Shown here in pieces: positions 52,101 to 62,200 of a stretch of DNA of 64,000 nt. A program made the translations under genes and the position numbers. Below the pieces are notes generated by a model that saw only the letters and a program-made list of their open reading frames with translations, did no database searches and was not told the DNA's origin. The stretch is from Camarhynchus parvulus (lineage: Eukaryota > Chordata > Aves > Passeriformes > Thraupidae): positions 31,010,001 to 31,074,000 of the forward strand of contig NC_044572.1 in assembly GCF_901933205.1 (NCBI RefSeq). The letters run 5' to 3'. Position 1 is the stretch's first letter. Every line of letters starts with the position of its first letter.

Positions 52101-55100
52101 ACAAGCCAGTTAGCTCATGCAATACTTACAACAATGAGTTCATAAAGAAATAGTCTTTTTTTTTTGTTAGCATGGCAGTCTTGCTTCATCTTTTTCACAA
52201 CATGTGCAACTCTTTCTGATTCTTTATCAATCTGTGCCTCATTAAAGTCATCCAAAGACATATGTGAGTATCCCAACACCTCAGCTAAAGCTCTCCAGTC
52301 ATAAACACTCTCTGATACTGTAGACAGAACTACTGAGTAGATATAAGTCAGTTTTTTGAATGGCAATGCAATTTGTTCTACAAGATTCCTGGTTGTTAGC
52401 TCACTATCAGCAGTGTCCATAGCTTGTTCCTTAGGAATCACTTTAATGTTTTTGCAATGTACAAGACCAATCTTTCTTCTGAGAACTCCCACGTACCACT
52501 CTTTCATTTTAGTTTGTCCAATGGCTTTAACTTTGTCTTCACCAAGCAGTGCTATTGTGTCTCCTTTAAAATATTCCAGCAAATAGTCAATCTTATTCTG
52601 ACGTAACACAGTTTTCAAAGCCACTCCATAAGTGTTGACACTCAAAGTTTTGTCTTGAAACTTTGGATATTTTATTGTTGGTATCAAAAGCCATGGTGCA
52701 GACTTGATTTCCTTGCGGTTTTGTAGGCGCTTTGGCCTGTTAATAATTCCACTTAATTTTGGAGCTGGATCAGGAGTTGTAACATGGAACTGTGTTACTT
52801 GGCTACTTTTCAAGATTTTAATCTGAACAAGGAAAACAAAGAAATGCATCTCCCTGCATCCAAGCATGGAAAACAGGAATTGTTGGCGGACCATTTCACC
52901 AGTTTTCAACTCCTCCTTTTTAATATTTTTGCTTTGATCTTCCATTTTTACTTGAAAGTCTGGATCACAGGATATCAAAGAAATGTTTAGGTCTTGTGGT
53001 TTTTCAAGCAGAAATGTATGCTTTCCCCACAGCTGAAACACCACAGGAGGCATACTTTTCCCCCCCTTTTTTATATCGCAAATCGTGAGTTTTCCTGGAA
53101 TGTAGTTGTGACCAAAGACTGTAAAAACTGCTGTAAAAGATGGATGAATGTATTTGGGACCATAAATTCCAACTGAGACTGTTCTATGGACATAGTCCCA
53201 CACGTTAGTTGCTGGAGGCTGGATTTTGCTTGCTTGTATGGCAATCACTGCATACATCACATGACTTAGGTCTGTTAGCTTTACTTGTATTGTATCTTGA
53301 TAAATATAGCAATTCTCTAGCTTCTTAAAAGGTCCTTCTTTGTTGAGACTAAAAAAACACACAATATCACTCATAACTTGGCTGAGTGGATCACTCTTCA
53401 CTTTAGCTGCAACTTTCACTTCTAGGAAAATGGCTTCACTTGTGTTGAGGTTGCTGAGTGTAAGTTCTATCAGAGGACTTACTGTGCTGGACAGCTCATT
53501 GTTGCATGACAATGGAGGGTTAAGGATAGCCTTTAAACCAACTTCTTGGAATTCTCCTGGTAATACATGACCCACAGGGACATGAATGTTGATATCTGAG
53601 TCAGGTAGCTGTACTGAGCCCCCTTCGTGATTCAGTTTACAAACTACATGAATGTCTGTAGCTTGTGTTTGTGCCCACCCAGGGCTGTGGCTCATGGCTT
53701 CCAAATCCAGGCAGGACCGGGTGAGCTGTCGGTGGCTCAGCCAAGCCATCTTGTAGGCTTCACGGTCATTCTGAAGCCATGTCATATCAGAAACTGTGTT
53801 TTTTTGAGGAGCTGTCTTGTGAGGATTAAATCTTTGGTTATCAACTATATCCAGGAAGTCAGAGACACTCTTGGATCGTCCAGATCTTCTTGTTGAAGCC
53901 TTTCTTAGGAGACAGTCAATATCTAGCTCATCACCTGAGGAATCCAAAGAGTCCCTATTGCTTGAAGTTTTAGAGAACAAATAAGGTTTTTCCTTTAAGA
54001 TAGAAAGACGCTTATTATTTTCGTTTCTATTGGAAGCAGCTATGTCATGTACAAAAGGGTTGGATCCTGACAGTTCATTCCAGAAAGGATTAGTCTTGGA
54101 AACAGATTGTGCATGTTTGAATACACTAGGCCAGTCAATATCCAAATCCAGTTTACTTTCATTGGCATCTGTTTAAAAGAAAAAAAGAAGCATTTCCTGA
54201 AGCACGGAGACTTGAGATGTTCCATTCATGTCCAACTGATAGTTTGTTAAACTAAGAAGTGACTAAATTTTCCTCCTCAAATACACATAGATAATTTCAG
54301 TATTTCTCCTTCAGGTTTTTAAACAGTATCAAAGTTGATTTAATTAAGAATCTTACTTAATAGAAAGACTGATAACAAATTAGTACTGAATAGCAAATTG
54401 GTGTTGAAGGATGTAAAGACACTTCTTTGTGGTGTTGATCATTATCAACTCATATGATTATTAATTAGCATAGAGTATGATAAAGTTCCATAGGTTCAAA
54501 CCATTATATTCCATTAATCTTTGGCCTCTTACAAAATGCTGTGGACTTCTTTCCTTTGTGTCTGTCTCTTTGCAAAGATAAAACAGCTAGTTTCATTTTT
54601 CAAATACTGCAGACTGTATAGATAAATGCATTATTCAAGATTCCTTTTCATGCTAGTACATGTGCATTTAATTGATAGCAGCACTCTTACAATTTGTCTC
54701 CATGTGCGTGGAATTTGTTATACTAGCTTTCCATTAGAAAACAATCATTGATATAATTTATGAGACCTTGTACAACTTCAGGTTTGGAGAGGAATGTTTG
54801 TGTGACTACTAATTTTCTGAGATTGCATTTAAATAGACAAATCCAGGTGTGCAAGTGGTATTTATACATGTTTTCTAATAAAAATCTCAGTATTAGCAGT
54901 AATAATTTTTTTTGAGAAGAAGAGACGTCCTTACATTTTATATTAACAATTGTTCAGAGAAACTGGTTTACAGTTGGTTGCAACTCACCCTTCTTGCAAT
55001 GGAATATCTGCAACTTTTTATGCTAAGGGTTTCTATTACTTCATTTTGCCATTTTTTTCTGTATATAGAGGCTATATACAGAAATATATAGCCATGTATA

Positions 55101-58100
55101 TATGGCTATACCATCCCTTCTTTATATATTCTTGCAAAGAGTTTAAATTTTAGAGGGAAAAGGCAGTATTTCTATTTTTTTTTCACCATAGCTATAGCTT
55201 ACATTATTACACCTTCCATAGTACTTTCCATTTCCAAGGTTATTCTATACTGGTCAAATGCAAGCATGACATGCATAGAGCCACAAAAAGAAAAAACAAT
55301 AATTAAGTGTTAGCACTTCTATTTTTGTTTCCTTTTACAAATTATAATAAAAAGCCAAAACCGTGATGTCTTTCCACGGTTCTGGAAAATTCCCAGTTTG
55401 GAAGTACCAAGGTGGAATTTACCTATTTGCTAGCTGCCTATCTACACAGCTCTAATATTGTCTTGACAAGAGCCTTCCAGGTGAGCTGCCAGGGGGATTG
55501 AGCCCGGGGCAGCCTCTTTTTCCTCGAGCACTTTGTCTTAACCAGGGTCACCAGAGGGGGACATGCTGTGCAAGCACCACTGAAAAGTTTTTTTGTCTCT
55601 GCCCATAGGCCAAAATCTTTCCTTGTGCTGTGATTTTATTACAGTCAGATCAGTAAAGCATATTAAAAATACAGATTAATTAAGCCCAAAATAAACATAA
55701 GGGTTGTGTTTGGGTTTTTTTCCCCATCCTAAAGGGCATGTTTCTACAGGAAAGATATAAGCAGAGAACTCTGTCAGAGCCTGAGTCACTGGGACAGACG
55801 CTTTCTCATGCCAAGAGCATGAGAAAGCACAACAGCACAATTACTTAGGTGCAGCATGTCAGCAAAGAAATAATTCCTGCTCCACAACTTACACAGCAAG
55901 TGTCAGGCTTGCTGTTATAGCTGCTACTGGACAAGAAACGAAGAGAATGCCTACCTTGTAGAGGGCAAAGTTTTCTCAGCTTTGGGGTTAAAATAGCACA
56001 GAGATTAAATCAACTTTGCCAAGACTTCAGTTTTTAAATTCATCTAACCTCAAAATTAACCTGCCTTCATGCTCTTAAAACCCTAAATTAATCTAGTTTG
56101 GCTAAGAACTTTCTCCTCTCTTCCCCACCTTGACCCCCGGTAAACTTACTCTAAGTAGCATTTGTTAATGTAACATTAAGGATTTCAACTCTTCTTCCCA
56201 GCCTGCCTGACCCAGAGTTTTGCAGAAATAAAGACTTTAGCTGGAGAGCCTTAGTACAGAAAATAGCAGAAGAGCCATACTGTAGCTGTCTGAAGGTGCC
56301 CGGTCATCCACATCAATCAAAGTCCCCTCTGACCGACTTCGAGGAATCTCTCCACTGCTTAGGGAATCTGTTCCACTACTGGAAGAATTTTCCTCCTAGA
56401 AGACAGTTAAGCATATAAAACATCAGCAAGTATGCAATCTGAAAAAGGGGAAACTGTTGAAGAATAATTGATCTTGTTCCTGTAGTGTGCATGAAAAAAA
56501 AGTGAAGGTTAGATGATGAGTAAATTTATGAACTCTGCCCAAGAGCGTCACAATCATGAGTCTTATGATTGTATGTGCATCAAACCCAGCAGATGCTACA
56601 GCTCCAGTACAATGGGATACCCCAGCCCATAGTGGAGTCCAATAACTCACAAATTTGTCTTGCAATTGGAACTGAGCCAATTATGCAATAACTTCCACTC
56701 AGGTCTTGATAAAATATTTTTTTAAAAATAAAATAGACATCCTACCTCCTGTTTTCAGGTAAGTTTGAGTGGAATCATTAAGGGAGAAGATCTATATCTG
56801 TTACTTTGCATGCCAATTAATAGAAAGTATTTTCAACCATTTCTGCTTTATTATTCTTCTTATATTCCTCTCAGAAAGAAGATCAGGTCAGATTTCCTTC
56901 TAGTCAGCTCAAGAATTACTTAAAGTGTCATTCCTTAGAGACCACACCATCATAGCAACAGCCTAAGAGAGGATATTCAGGTCTCTTTTCTTCCTTGTTC
57001 TGGCTACAAGAAGTTCTGTTTCATTTTGGTGCAGTCCCTTTGAGGCAGGCAACAAAAGGATGAGCCTCTCAAGGTACATTGCCTAATGCTAAAGAAAGCA
57101 GGAATTGTTGTGTCTCCTATAGAAAGAAGAGTTACAGAAATTTCAAGTGAGCATTTAGTATCCTACATGCTGAAATTACTGTATCCCAGAAACAGAAGTT
57201 AGAGGAAATAAAAGATGAGAGATCTTGTGCAGAAAAGCTCTTCAAGCTAGTGCTAAAAAGCAAGACATCATTTAGTGACTTTCCTGAATCCTCTCACACA
57301 TCCTGTATGTAGTGAGCTATAAATGCTGACGACCAACAGATACATTAAGATATCTGGGGAAAAAAAGAGACAAACAAAGAAACAAGGAAGGAGAAGGAAG
57401 ACAGAAAGAAAATATCCAGAATTTTTTTAGGTCTGTACATGGGATACAATAGCTTTGTTTGGGAGCCTGAAATATTGCAGCCTTGTTACTACTGCAGCAC
57501 ACATTGCAGTCTAAGTAGATCTCTTTTTATCACTTTTAAAATAAAGAAAAAAGGATTGGGCCTGTATTTGCTGCAGCTGTAAAAAAAGGAATTTTCAGTT
57601 TCAGTTCCAGTAGGTGAGTTATGGGAAAAGGAAGCATACCTTATATCCAAGCATTACTGCAGAAAGCTGAAGCCACCTGTTTTCATTGCCCAATGCCATG
57701 GTTTAAGATATCTATTTTTCCTCTTGCAAGTGTAAATTCGTACTTTTTGCTCTTACCACAAGCGGTACTTTCAGCTAATGGCAGTCTGTTCAGGGGCTGT
57801 TTTGTACACAAGCAGCATGCAAGGCTGAGGTCAGGCGAAGCTCAACAATCACCCAGCACCTTGAGGGCAACTGTATAGATTTTCAGGTTCCTTTGTTACC
57901 AGAAACATCTTTTATTTGGTCTTTGGAGTCCTGATTTTAGCTAGTAGGTAAAGCTAGCCTCCAAGGCCAATACATTCTGGCTTCTGCTACTACTACCCCA
58001 CCAGAACAAAACTGGAAACTAAAATGCCTCCTTAGTCCCAACACCATTAATTCCAAGATCTGGTATTTCACATCTGTGTGGAGATATCACTGTTTCTTCT

Positions 58101-59277
58101 GTCTCTGATAAGTGAGGATATTTGATAACTTATAGAGACTCCTTAAAAGGGAATCAATTTTGCTTTGCTGTTGCATCTCAAAATGCTGAAAAACTGAACA
58201 CATTGTATAAACATGCAAGGTAATTATCTCTGGCTTCTACATACACACTATGGAGGTTTAATCATGCAAGCATAAGGTATCCATAGTCTAAAATCTCAAA
58301 AAATGTACAAAAAGTAAGTCTTCATTTTACAGTACCAGTTTACTTGTTGTCAGCACTTATCTCTGACAGACAATTTGCTGATAATTCACAAGTGAATTTA
58401 AGAATAGTTCTTTAAATAGTTAAAACACCTACAATTATTTCAGTAGCTGCATAAAGTGGGAGGGAGTAAATAAGGATGACAAGAGAGCATAAGAGTGTAA
58501 ATTAACAGGGGCTAAAATAGGAAACTCATGAAGAAGGGAGAAGAGAGTAAGAGGGAAAGAAAAACAATCTCTTTACACAGGGGGATAATATTGAAAGAGA
58601 CATGACAACAAGACTGCATGTGGAAGTTTTTTAAACATAATAAGGACTTCTGCAAATAGAATAAACCATTTCCTTAAAGTTCCCTCTGGGAATTTCTCAA
58701 AACGTTCATCACTAGCCTGGCATAGAGATAGAAAAGGCAGATACTGAAAAGGAAAACCACTTTCAAAAATAATCCTCCACCCCAATGAAAACATTTCTTC
58801 GTATGACAGGATGATGAGGGATCCCTTGTGATTGAGGCACATCTTCAGGCCAGCCAAGCAGAGGATGAGAGAAGGGGGGATATATAAACATTCCTGGGCA
58901 AAAGATGACCACATCTGGCCAGCATGTCAAGGGATGTGGGAAATGCTGGGGACAAGCTGTACACACACCCCTGGATACTGGGCAGTGTGCCTCCTGCACA
59001 GGGTTACACCAGCTGACACCAGGGTTGGGTCCCACCTCTTCTCTGTTCCAGCCTGGGTGCTGGGAATGACTAAAGCCCCAGTTTCTTTCTATGAGACTAA
59101 GAAAATAAGAAAAGCAAAAGCTTGCCCTTTTCAATGGATACATTCCGTGATAAAATAGCATTCCAAATTAAACTTTTGATAGCAGAGACCTATTAACTAG
59201 GGACTTACCTGAACAAATTCTGAAGAATGATCACTCACAAGAGATGTGAGGTGGATATATATGGGATAAACAGGCAT
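42959..59277 (-). CDS. MACC1: MACC1, whole spliced coding region (five exons, 874 residues)
   Basis: This is the bird orthologue of metastasis-associated in colon cancer 1, recognised by near-continuous similarity to human MACC1 as I recall it (for example [59 protein letters not shown]). Coding segments are 59277-59209, 56395-56281, 54168-52130, 49628-49440 and 43171-42959. Every junction has an AG acceptor and GT donor, and the phases (0, 1, 0, 0) join to one open frame: 23 + 38 + 1 split codon + 679 + 63 + 70 residues. Domain order is an acidic N-terminus with NPF motifs (88-100), ZU5 (about 237-374), UPA-like region (about 389-529), SH3 (about 582-641) and two death-like domains (about 655-874). 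In mammals the protein acts in HGF/MET signalling, with reported nuclear and endocytic roles. The paralogue SH3BP4 has the same layout, but identity is much closer to MACC1. The only uncertain part is the first exon. Confidence 0.95.
43509..44201 (+). mobile_element. Complete solo LTR in the last MACC1 intron (ERVL-like)
   Basis: This 693-bp element has perfect 6-bp terminal inverted repeats (TGTCTT...AAGACA), flanked by ATCCA and ACCCA (4 of 5 bases, consistent with a 5-bp target duplication). Inside is a promoter-like region: a GC-box-like CTCCGCCCAGG, then CGTATATAG at 43730-43738. Downstream is an AGTAAA poly(A)-like hexamer near 44049, followed by a T/G-rich region. The 5-bp duplication and the end sequence suggest an ERVL-class LTR. 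It lies antisense to MACC1. No retroviral coding sequence remains. Confidence 0.85.
43730..43738 (+). promoter_or_regulatory. LTR TATA-like box
   Basis: CGTATATAG sits about 30 bp downstream of a GC-box-like CTCCGCCCAGG within the LTR. It is a candidate core promoter reading antisense to MACC1; activity is not shown by sequence. Confidence 0.5.
44381..44822 (+). mobile_element. Internally deleted CR1 LINE (ORF2 piece joined to 3' end)
   Basis: The first half reads in frame as a CR1 ORF2 segment ([20 protein letters not shown], then [11 protein letters not shown]), typical of the region between endonuclease and reverse transcriptase. From about 44600 it jumps to the CR1 3' UTR: TTAGATTGGATATTTGG, AGGGAAGTGGTGGAGTCGCC, GACATGGTTTAGTGGTGGGC and the tail CAATGATTCTGTGATTCT. 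The reverse transcriptase domain is missing. It is inactive and lies in a MACC1 intron, antisense to the gene. Confidence 0.87.
45797..45855. repeat. Direct repeat, 40-bp period
   Basis: CACAGTCTCATTAGTCTAG at 45797-45815 recurs as CACAGTCTGATTAGTCTAG at 45837-45855 (one mismatch). Extra TCTAG units follow the first copy. Confidence 0.9.
49440..49628 (-). CDS. MACC1: MACC1 fourth coding exon (death-domain segment)
   Basis: This exon of 189 nt (63 codons, phase 0 at both ends) lies between acceptor TTGTTGCAG|GCAC and donor CTGGAG|GTAAGG. It encodes residues 742-804: [14 protein letters not shown]..., then [20 protein letters not shown] and [17 protein letters not shown]. It closely matches the human segment that completes the first death-like domain and links to the second. 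Open frame beyond 49440 is intronic read-through. Confidence 0.95.
50757..50859 (+). mobile_element. CR1 LINE 3' tail fragment
   Basis: TTGAGCAACCTGGTCTAGTG, then ATGTCCTGCCCATGACAGGG, AGGTCCCTTCCAACCCAAGC and TTCTATGATTCTATA: a clear CR1 3' end, heavily 5'-truncated, in MACC1 intron 3. Confidence 0.92.
51655..51740. repeat. Degenerate GATA/TATA-rich patch with 16-bp inverted repeat
   Basis: Imperfect GATA-type units. ACATAGATATAGATAG at 51678-51693 is exactly complementary to CTATCTATATCTATGT at 51717-51732, with a 23-nt spacer. Confidence 0.92.
52130..54168 (-). CDS. MACC1: MACC1 large central exon (NPF region, ZU5, UPA-like, SH3)
   Basis: This 2039-nt exon encodes residues 62-741, the bulk of the protein. 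The acceptor is CTTTTAAACAG|ATGCC and the donor ATTGTT|GTAAGT; codons past 52130 into TGA are intronic. It contains NPFWNE and NPFVHD (88-90, 98-100), SSGDELDID and a basic RRSGRSKS stretch. ZU5 begins near the [16 protein letters not shown] segment. A region continuing through [12 protein letters not shown] and [11 protein letters not shown] is UPA-like. The SH3 domain follows ([16 protein letters not shown]...EWYVGVL...[10 protein letters not shown]), then the start of the first death-like domain ([13 protein letters not shown]). One large exon carrying most of the coding sequence is also how I recall the human gene. The frame is intact, with no stop or frameshift. Compared with human, DPF is KPY or DPL, and KxxPxxP is KSAPWLL. 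Confidence 0.97.
55059..55110. repeat. Two adjacent AT-rich hairpins
   Basis: CTGTATATAG (55059-55068) pairs with CTATATACAG (55072-55081) over a 3-nt loop. TATAGCCAT (55087-55095) pairs with ATGGCTATA (55102-55110) over 6 nt. Both lie in MACC1 intron 2. Confidence 0.93.
55800..55828. repeat. Perfect 12-bp hairpin
   Basis: GCTTTCTCATGC (55800-55811) is exactly complementary to GCATGAGAAAGC (55817-55828), with the 5-nt loop CAAGA. It lies in MACC1 intron 2. Confidence 0.95.
56281..56395 (-). CDS. MACC1: MACC1 second coding exon ([12 protein letters not shown] segment)
   Basis: This is a 115-nt exon between acceptor CTTCTAG|GAGG and donor TACA|GTATGG. It encodes 38 residues (24-61), starting [20 protein letters not shown] and continuing [18 protein letters not shown], plus the first base of an Asn codon completed in the next exon. 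The R-S-E-G-T-L-I-D core matches the conserved N-terminal box of the MACC1/SH3BP4 family (SH3BP4 has a KSEGTLIDL-type sequence, human MACC1 a MSEANLIDM-type sequence). The Asn at the junction lines up with human SCN. The first half is serine-rich and acidic, a likely disordered and phosphorylated stretch. It is too short to stand out as an open frame. Confidence 0.88.
56396..59208 (-). other. MACC1 intron 1 (predicted)
   Basis: The intron separates the predicted start exon from the SEGTLID exon and depends on the start exon being right. It has a GTAAGT donor and CTTCTAG acceptor. I see no clear mobile element or conserved coding segment in it. Open frames at 58573-59161 on both strands overlap one another and match nothing I recognise. 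Confidence 0.55.
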
Positions 59278-59288
59278 ACTAATCAACA
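59209..59288 (-). CDS. MACC1: MACC1 candidate first coding exon (start codon)
   Basis: On the minus strand, a pyrimidine-rich tract ending CCCTTTCAG is followed by 11 untranslated bases and an ATG at 59277-59275, with A at -3. The frame then runs 23 codons ([10 protein letters not shown]...SSEFVQ) to a consensus donor, CAG|GTAAGT. It ends in phase 0, exactly what the next exon needs. I see no similarity to the human N-terminus, which is poorly conserved, so the exon is inferred from splice sites and phase rather than homology. An untranslated exon further upstream is implied by the acceptor but was not located. A different upstream start could also be used. Confidence 0.6.
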
Positions 59289-62200
59289 CTGAAAGGGAAA
59301 GGTAGAAAAAGCTTTCTCTGCAAACAGAGAGAACTGTGTATAGGAAGAACCAGAGACCAAGCTTTTCATTTGCTGTAGCAGTTGAATTAGAAAGATGTAA
59401 ACTGACAAGTGCTTAATAGTGCAAGGAATTATTTGACTGATAGCACGTCAATTCACAGTGGGAAGTCAGGAGGGAGTGAAGAAGTGAAGAGGTTGGAAAG
59501 AGATCAGCTGTGGAGTTGACCAGTGAGTGAACCTGAGTGACTGCTGAGAGATGTGGCATTGTACGAGGGCAAGCAACAGTTTGCCAGGTACCTTCTGCTG
59601 AGGATTGCTTGACCCATAAGAGCATGTAACTCAAGACTCAGAGCACTGCTGGCAGCGCTGTTACAGAGGAAGAAAAATGCACTAGATGCCCTAGAGGAAG
59701 AAGAAAGTCTTGGGTAGAAAGTTCAGTTTCCCAGAAGTTAGGAGACAGATTTGCTGCAGACGGCATTTTTTGCTGCATAAAATGCCTCCAGAAATTCCTT
59801 CCAGGTTTTTCAAAATTCAAGTGCACCTTCTTTTTTTTCCCAGTCTCACTACCAAAAAAAACATATTCTGCTGTGTCTAAAACAGTGGTAATGAAGAAAA
59901 TAAGAAAAGCCCAAAGGCAAAGACATTCCCACTGCCTTTGCCTTCAAAAATAAGTAAGAACACATTCCATTGTGTTTTTTAAGTATCAACATCCCAGACC
60001 AAAACACTAGCAATTTATATTCCATTCTACCTTAATCCTTCTTCAAAAGCAGGTTTTGTTAAGAACAGAGCTCTTCTGTGGTCATGTTTCCCCATGGAGT
60101 TCTACATGTTCCCCACACAGACAGTGCTATCCTTATTCAAAAAGATTCATGGCCTTTGTGTCGAGGATGAAGTTCATGCATCAGCAGTGACAGAGCAAGA
60201 AATAGACACAGGTGTTGGTGACGTGTTTCATTCCTAAGGCTCACTTTTGAGCTACATGGGGGAAAATGACTTCCTACTTATGTGGGTTGGGTTGTTAGAC
60301 TTTCAAGTTTCTTTCTGAAAAAGGAGAAATGTAAATGCATCATAACGTAAAATAAAATGGCCCTCGTCTGACCAGATACTGAGTATACTGAATTATTTAA
60401 ATTCTATTATATAGAGAGAAGAAAATGAATTCTAAAGAGACAGCAATACACAGAAGAGGGAGTGTGTCAGGAGGACTGCCAACAGAAGGACATCACCAAC
60501 AAATGTAAACCACTGCCCTTTCTCAGCAGACTAATATATTTTTGAGCAAACATTAGCTACCGTAATAAGCCATATTTTAACTGTCCCTTGGCTCTTGAGG
60601 CCTAGAACAGCTTTATGCAGCTCCGTGTTTAATGAAAGGCTCTTGGACCCAAGTTACAAATCTTTGATGACAGAGCTGTACTGTAGGCAGTGGCAGTACA
60701 GCATAGCAAATGGAATATTCAGCTGAAGTGAAGAAGCCTTTGACTTATTTTAGCCTGCTGCATGTGAGGCAATCAAGGAAATGTCTGTATCTCACTTATA
60801 ACAGAGATAAAATTGTTTTTAATGTTCAACAGAAACATTAATGATTTAGTATGACCCAATATCTTGACATTTTGGCTGTAATTATAGAAAGGAAATTTCA
60901 ATAGCTCTATCTACTAGTTTACTCTGTTGTTAAACAGTTGCCAAGTTTGGTACCTACTTTTTCAATGTTCTGAAAATTTATCAACCTGTGGGAACAGCAG
61001 AGCCATTCACATTGAACCCAGGGCTTAGACTTTCTGCAGACCCAACATTTGTCTGCATGGCTGCTTGGAAGTGACACAATCACTCTTATAATGCTTCACC
61101 TGAGCTGCAGCTAAAGCGTGGTACTCTCAGCACAGCAAAAAGGGGAATTGAAATGGGTCATCCTCTCAGTACATTTCCACTATTTTGCAGGTGGGTTTTT
61201 ATAGGCTCTGCTCAGGCCTGCACAACCCAGAACTGACTGCTTTTCAGCCTGTTTGGGGAACACTATGCAAACAAAAATAGCTATACTCTACACACGCCCT
61301 CCACAAGGCAAGTAACCTTCCTTTCCTTCCACACATCTACACTTCTAAAACTACTTGTTATAAGCATAAGTGGTAGAATGTTTATTTTCAGTTATAAACC
61401 ACACATTTGGGAATATTGCTTTCCAAAAGCCTCAGGAATGTGTAGTTAAGTTTTGATGTTATCTTTTAGATTTTCGTTGCCACTCTGAAATACTCCACTG
61501 TTTCACTCAGGCCTCAGGAAAAAAGAAACTTCTTGCCTTCTACCTACTTCTTAATAACTACTTCAAGAACAGGGAATGGAAAATAAAGATATCACTAACA
61601 AATTGCTTAAAAGATCCAACTTTGCACTATGAAACTGCAATATTTTTTTTTTCAGGAACAGAGAAAACATTGCAAGTTTATTAGCCTAATTCTTCTATGG
61701 CTCTCCTTACACCTATAAAAACAATAGTTAAAAATCACACTGAATTCTCACTTAGTGTGTATACTTGTACACGCTTTGGAAGCACAGTGAGTTTATTCAC
61801 TTTTGGAGGTTCTGTGAAACAACTTTTGGTTCACAGAGATTACAATACTACAAGTATTGTAATGTTGTACTACTGACTGAAGCCAACAGCTGTTCCTTCA
61901 AAGTGGATATTGAAAGTACTCTGTAAGGAACATCTTTAATTTAGAAGTTTCACTACAAAATAAAATTTCCATTTCTAGGTGCCACAAATGTTTCAGTGTC
62001 ACCATAACTCATGCATTAAACATTGCAGAGCAAGGCAAAGTCTGTATCTACCACATTCTGCCTGTGAACCAGAGCCCTGCTGCTTTTCTTTAAGTACTTT
62101 TAATGTTTGCTAGGATGACACAGAAACCTCAGCTATCAAAAATTTTAATCAACCTAGAGAAGTGGGAGCTACCAGGATTCTTAAAATCTCTGTTAGCTAT

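Larger units (their letters stand above)
49629..52129 (-). other. MACC1 intron 3
   Basis: The intron has a GTAAGT donor and TTGTTGCAG acceptor, phase 0. It contains a short CR1 tail (50757-50859), a 15-bp direct repeat with 20-bp period (50697-50731), and a degenerate GATA/TATA-rich patch (51655-51740). Confidence 0.88.
54169..56280 (-). other. MACC1 intron 2
   Basis: The intron has a GTATGG donor and a TTTTAAACAG acceptor and interrupts an Asn codon after its first base. It holds a perfect 12-bp hairpin (55800-55828) and two AT-rich hairpins (55059-55110), and otherwise no recognisable feature. Confidence 0.85.

Noticed and set aside
52115..52129. Extension of the large MACC1 frame to an in-frame stop
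   Set aside because: The GTAAGT donor after ATTGTT and the matching phase-0 exon at 49628 show these codons are intronic. Human MACC1 likewise continues as ALLK.
58573..59161. Open frames of 108-132 codons on both strands near the MACC1 start exon
   Set aside because: Mutually overlapping frames with no similarity; not continuous with the MACC1 reading frame.
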